Below, in pieces: positions 63,369 to 64,000 of a stretch of 64,000 bases of DNA (position 1 is the first letter of the stretch; each line of letters begins with the position of its first letter). The stretch is from a bacterium. Its GTDB lineage: Bacteria > Cyanobacteriota > Vampirovibrionia > Gastranaerophilales > Gastranaerophilaceae. Both the position numbers and the translations under genes were made by a program. The notes beneath the pieces are model-generated. The model had not been told where the DNA came from. It searched no databases and worked only from the letters and a program-made list of their open reading frames with translations. The stretch covers positions 26,818-90,817 of the forward strand of contig JAGCBH010000035.1 of NCBI GenBank assembly GCA_017652265.1, in the 5' to 3' direction.

Positions 63369-64000
63369 ATGAAAATAAAATTTTTTATTACGTGGTTGTT
63401 ACTTATTTTTTGTTTATCAATTCCTGCTTATTCTGTGCAGATTAGTGAAAACAACGGAATTTACCATGTCGTTTTGAAGTCAAACAATAAGACACTTAAA
63501 AAATTGAAATGTATCGCAACGCAGGATTTGATGACAAACAGAGAAATCCATAAAAAATCAAAGGCTGTTTTGACGATAAACGGAGGATTTTTTGATCCTG
63601 TCAATAAAAAAACGGTTTCTTATGTATACACTGACAGAAGCCTTGTAGAAGATCCTATTTTTAACGAAAATCTTTATAAAAGCGGCGTTGTCAGAAAAAA
63701 TATGGATAAAATTTTAAACAGAACTGAATTCAGAGTACTTGAATGCTTTGACGGATATAGAACTGAAATCAGTGCACACAAAAATCCTGTTGATTTTGAA
63801 TGCCAGCTTGTAAGTGCTGTTCAGGGCGGGCCTTTAATTTATCCACAGTTGCAATTGGAAGAAGAATTTTTTATTTTAAAGGATGATGAGGGCAATGTTA
63901 TAAGGGAGTCGGCTTCAGTTCTTCATCGTACACCAAGAACTATCGTGGGTTTAGAGGGTGATAAATATATTCATTTTATAATTTTTACGGATAATCATCC
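63369..64000 (+). CDS. Phosphodiester glycosidase (NAGPA/DUF2233) family, 3' end outside window
   Basis: The frame is open to the window end (about 210 residues visible). A signal peptide (FFITWLLLIFCLSIPAYS) is followed by a NAGPA-like domain with INGGFFDP, SAVQGGPLIYPQ and HRTPRTIVGL, the conserved blocks of PF09992. Bacterial members act outside the cytoplasm on GlcNAc-phosphodiester-like or cell-wall glycan bonds. It starts three bases after the LptF/G stop. Confidence 0.85.
   Translation, partial: MKIKFFITWLLLIFCLSIPAYSVQISENNGIYHVVLKSNNKTLKKLKCIATQDLMTNREIHKKSKAVLTINGGFFDPVNKKTVSYVYTDRSLVEDPIFNENLYKSGVVRKNMDKILNRTEFRVLECFDGYRTEISAHKNPVDFECQLVSAVQGGPLIYPQLQLEEEFFILKDDEGNVIRESASVLHRTPRTIVGLEGDKYIHFIIFTDNH

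Overview
The window looks like a chromosomal segment of an AT-rich, diderm bacterium of the non-photosynthetic cyanobacterial sister lineage (Melainabacteria/Vampirovibrionia, probably gut Gastranaerophilales). The evidence is a mix of characters. There is a Ycf45-type AAA/R3H protein, a yggS-sepF pair, a minC-minD-minE operon, a DUF4330 protein, lipopolysaccharide genes (heptose kinase, O-antigen ligase, lptB, lptF/G) and two giant AsmA-like proteins. Many further genes have no recognisable family. No tRNA, rRNA, CRISPR array, transposase, integrase or prophage gene was seen. The assignment is inference from gene content, not from a marker tree.

Layout. 1-5.1 kb: end of a sensor kinase, tadA, a DUF2400 protein, a CorC-type CBS membrane protein, an EF-hand protein and a DnaJ relative. 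5.1-9.3 kb: YjbR/MmcQ protein and rmlA on the minus strand, then the Ycf45-like ATPase and an unknown protein. 9.3-14.4 kb: orphan sugar-ABC permease, small Fe-S protein, large TPR protein, DHA2 transporter, unknown coiled protein. 14.4-20.4 kb: pilin-like protein, a three-gene exported cluster ending in a GH10-like hydrolase, ispG, a phosphoesterase, and a 50-residue minus-strand gene with its own terminator. 20.5-31.9 kb: giant AsmA protein, TPR protein, UmuC-like polymerase, aroA, a lone FliI-like ATPase, a GspF-like protein and trpB. 32.3-38.8 kb: two tandem paralogous membrane proteins, minCDE, rpmI-rplT. 38.9-43.6 kb: DegT aminotransferase and the rfaE1-DUF4330-waaL-like LPS cluster. 43.8-53.5 kb: zinc-ribbon protein, yggS-sepF, ferredoxin, aroQ-deoB, a histidine-kinase-like protein without its catalytic residues beside a UgpC-type ATPase, a membrane HELGH protein and a stand-alone OLD-type TOPRIM protein. 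53.6-64 kb: one tightly packed plus-strand run: AsmA, agmatinase, ligA, unknown, SIMPL, lptB, lptF/G and a truncated phosphodiester glycosidase.

How genes work together. LPS assembly and export (rfaE1, waaL-like, rmlA, lptB, lptF/G, AsmA proteins) and cell division placement (minCDE, sepF) are the main themes, with shikimate/aromatic steps (aroA, aroQ, trpB) scattered as single genes.

Most interesting signals. (i) A recurring promoter layout, -35 / 17 bp / -10 / 6 nt / ATG, implies leaderless mRNAs for many genes. It also appears in front of a nine-codon mini-ORF and a bare ATG-TAG. (ii) A modular structured intergenic repeat lies upstream of trpB and of the DegT gene. (iii) There is a tandem lineage-specific membrane family and an aromatic-glycine motif shared by several unknown proteins. 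(iv) Other oddities are a histidine-kinase-like pseudokinase, an acidic MinE tail, a DnaJ with half a zinc centre, and a structured non-coding region upstream of yggS.
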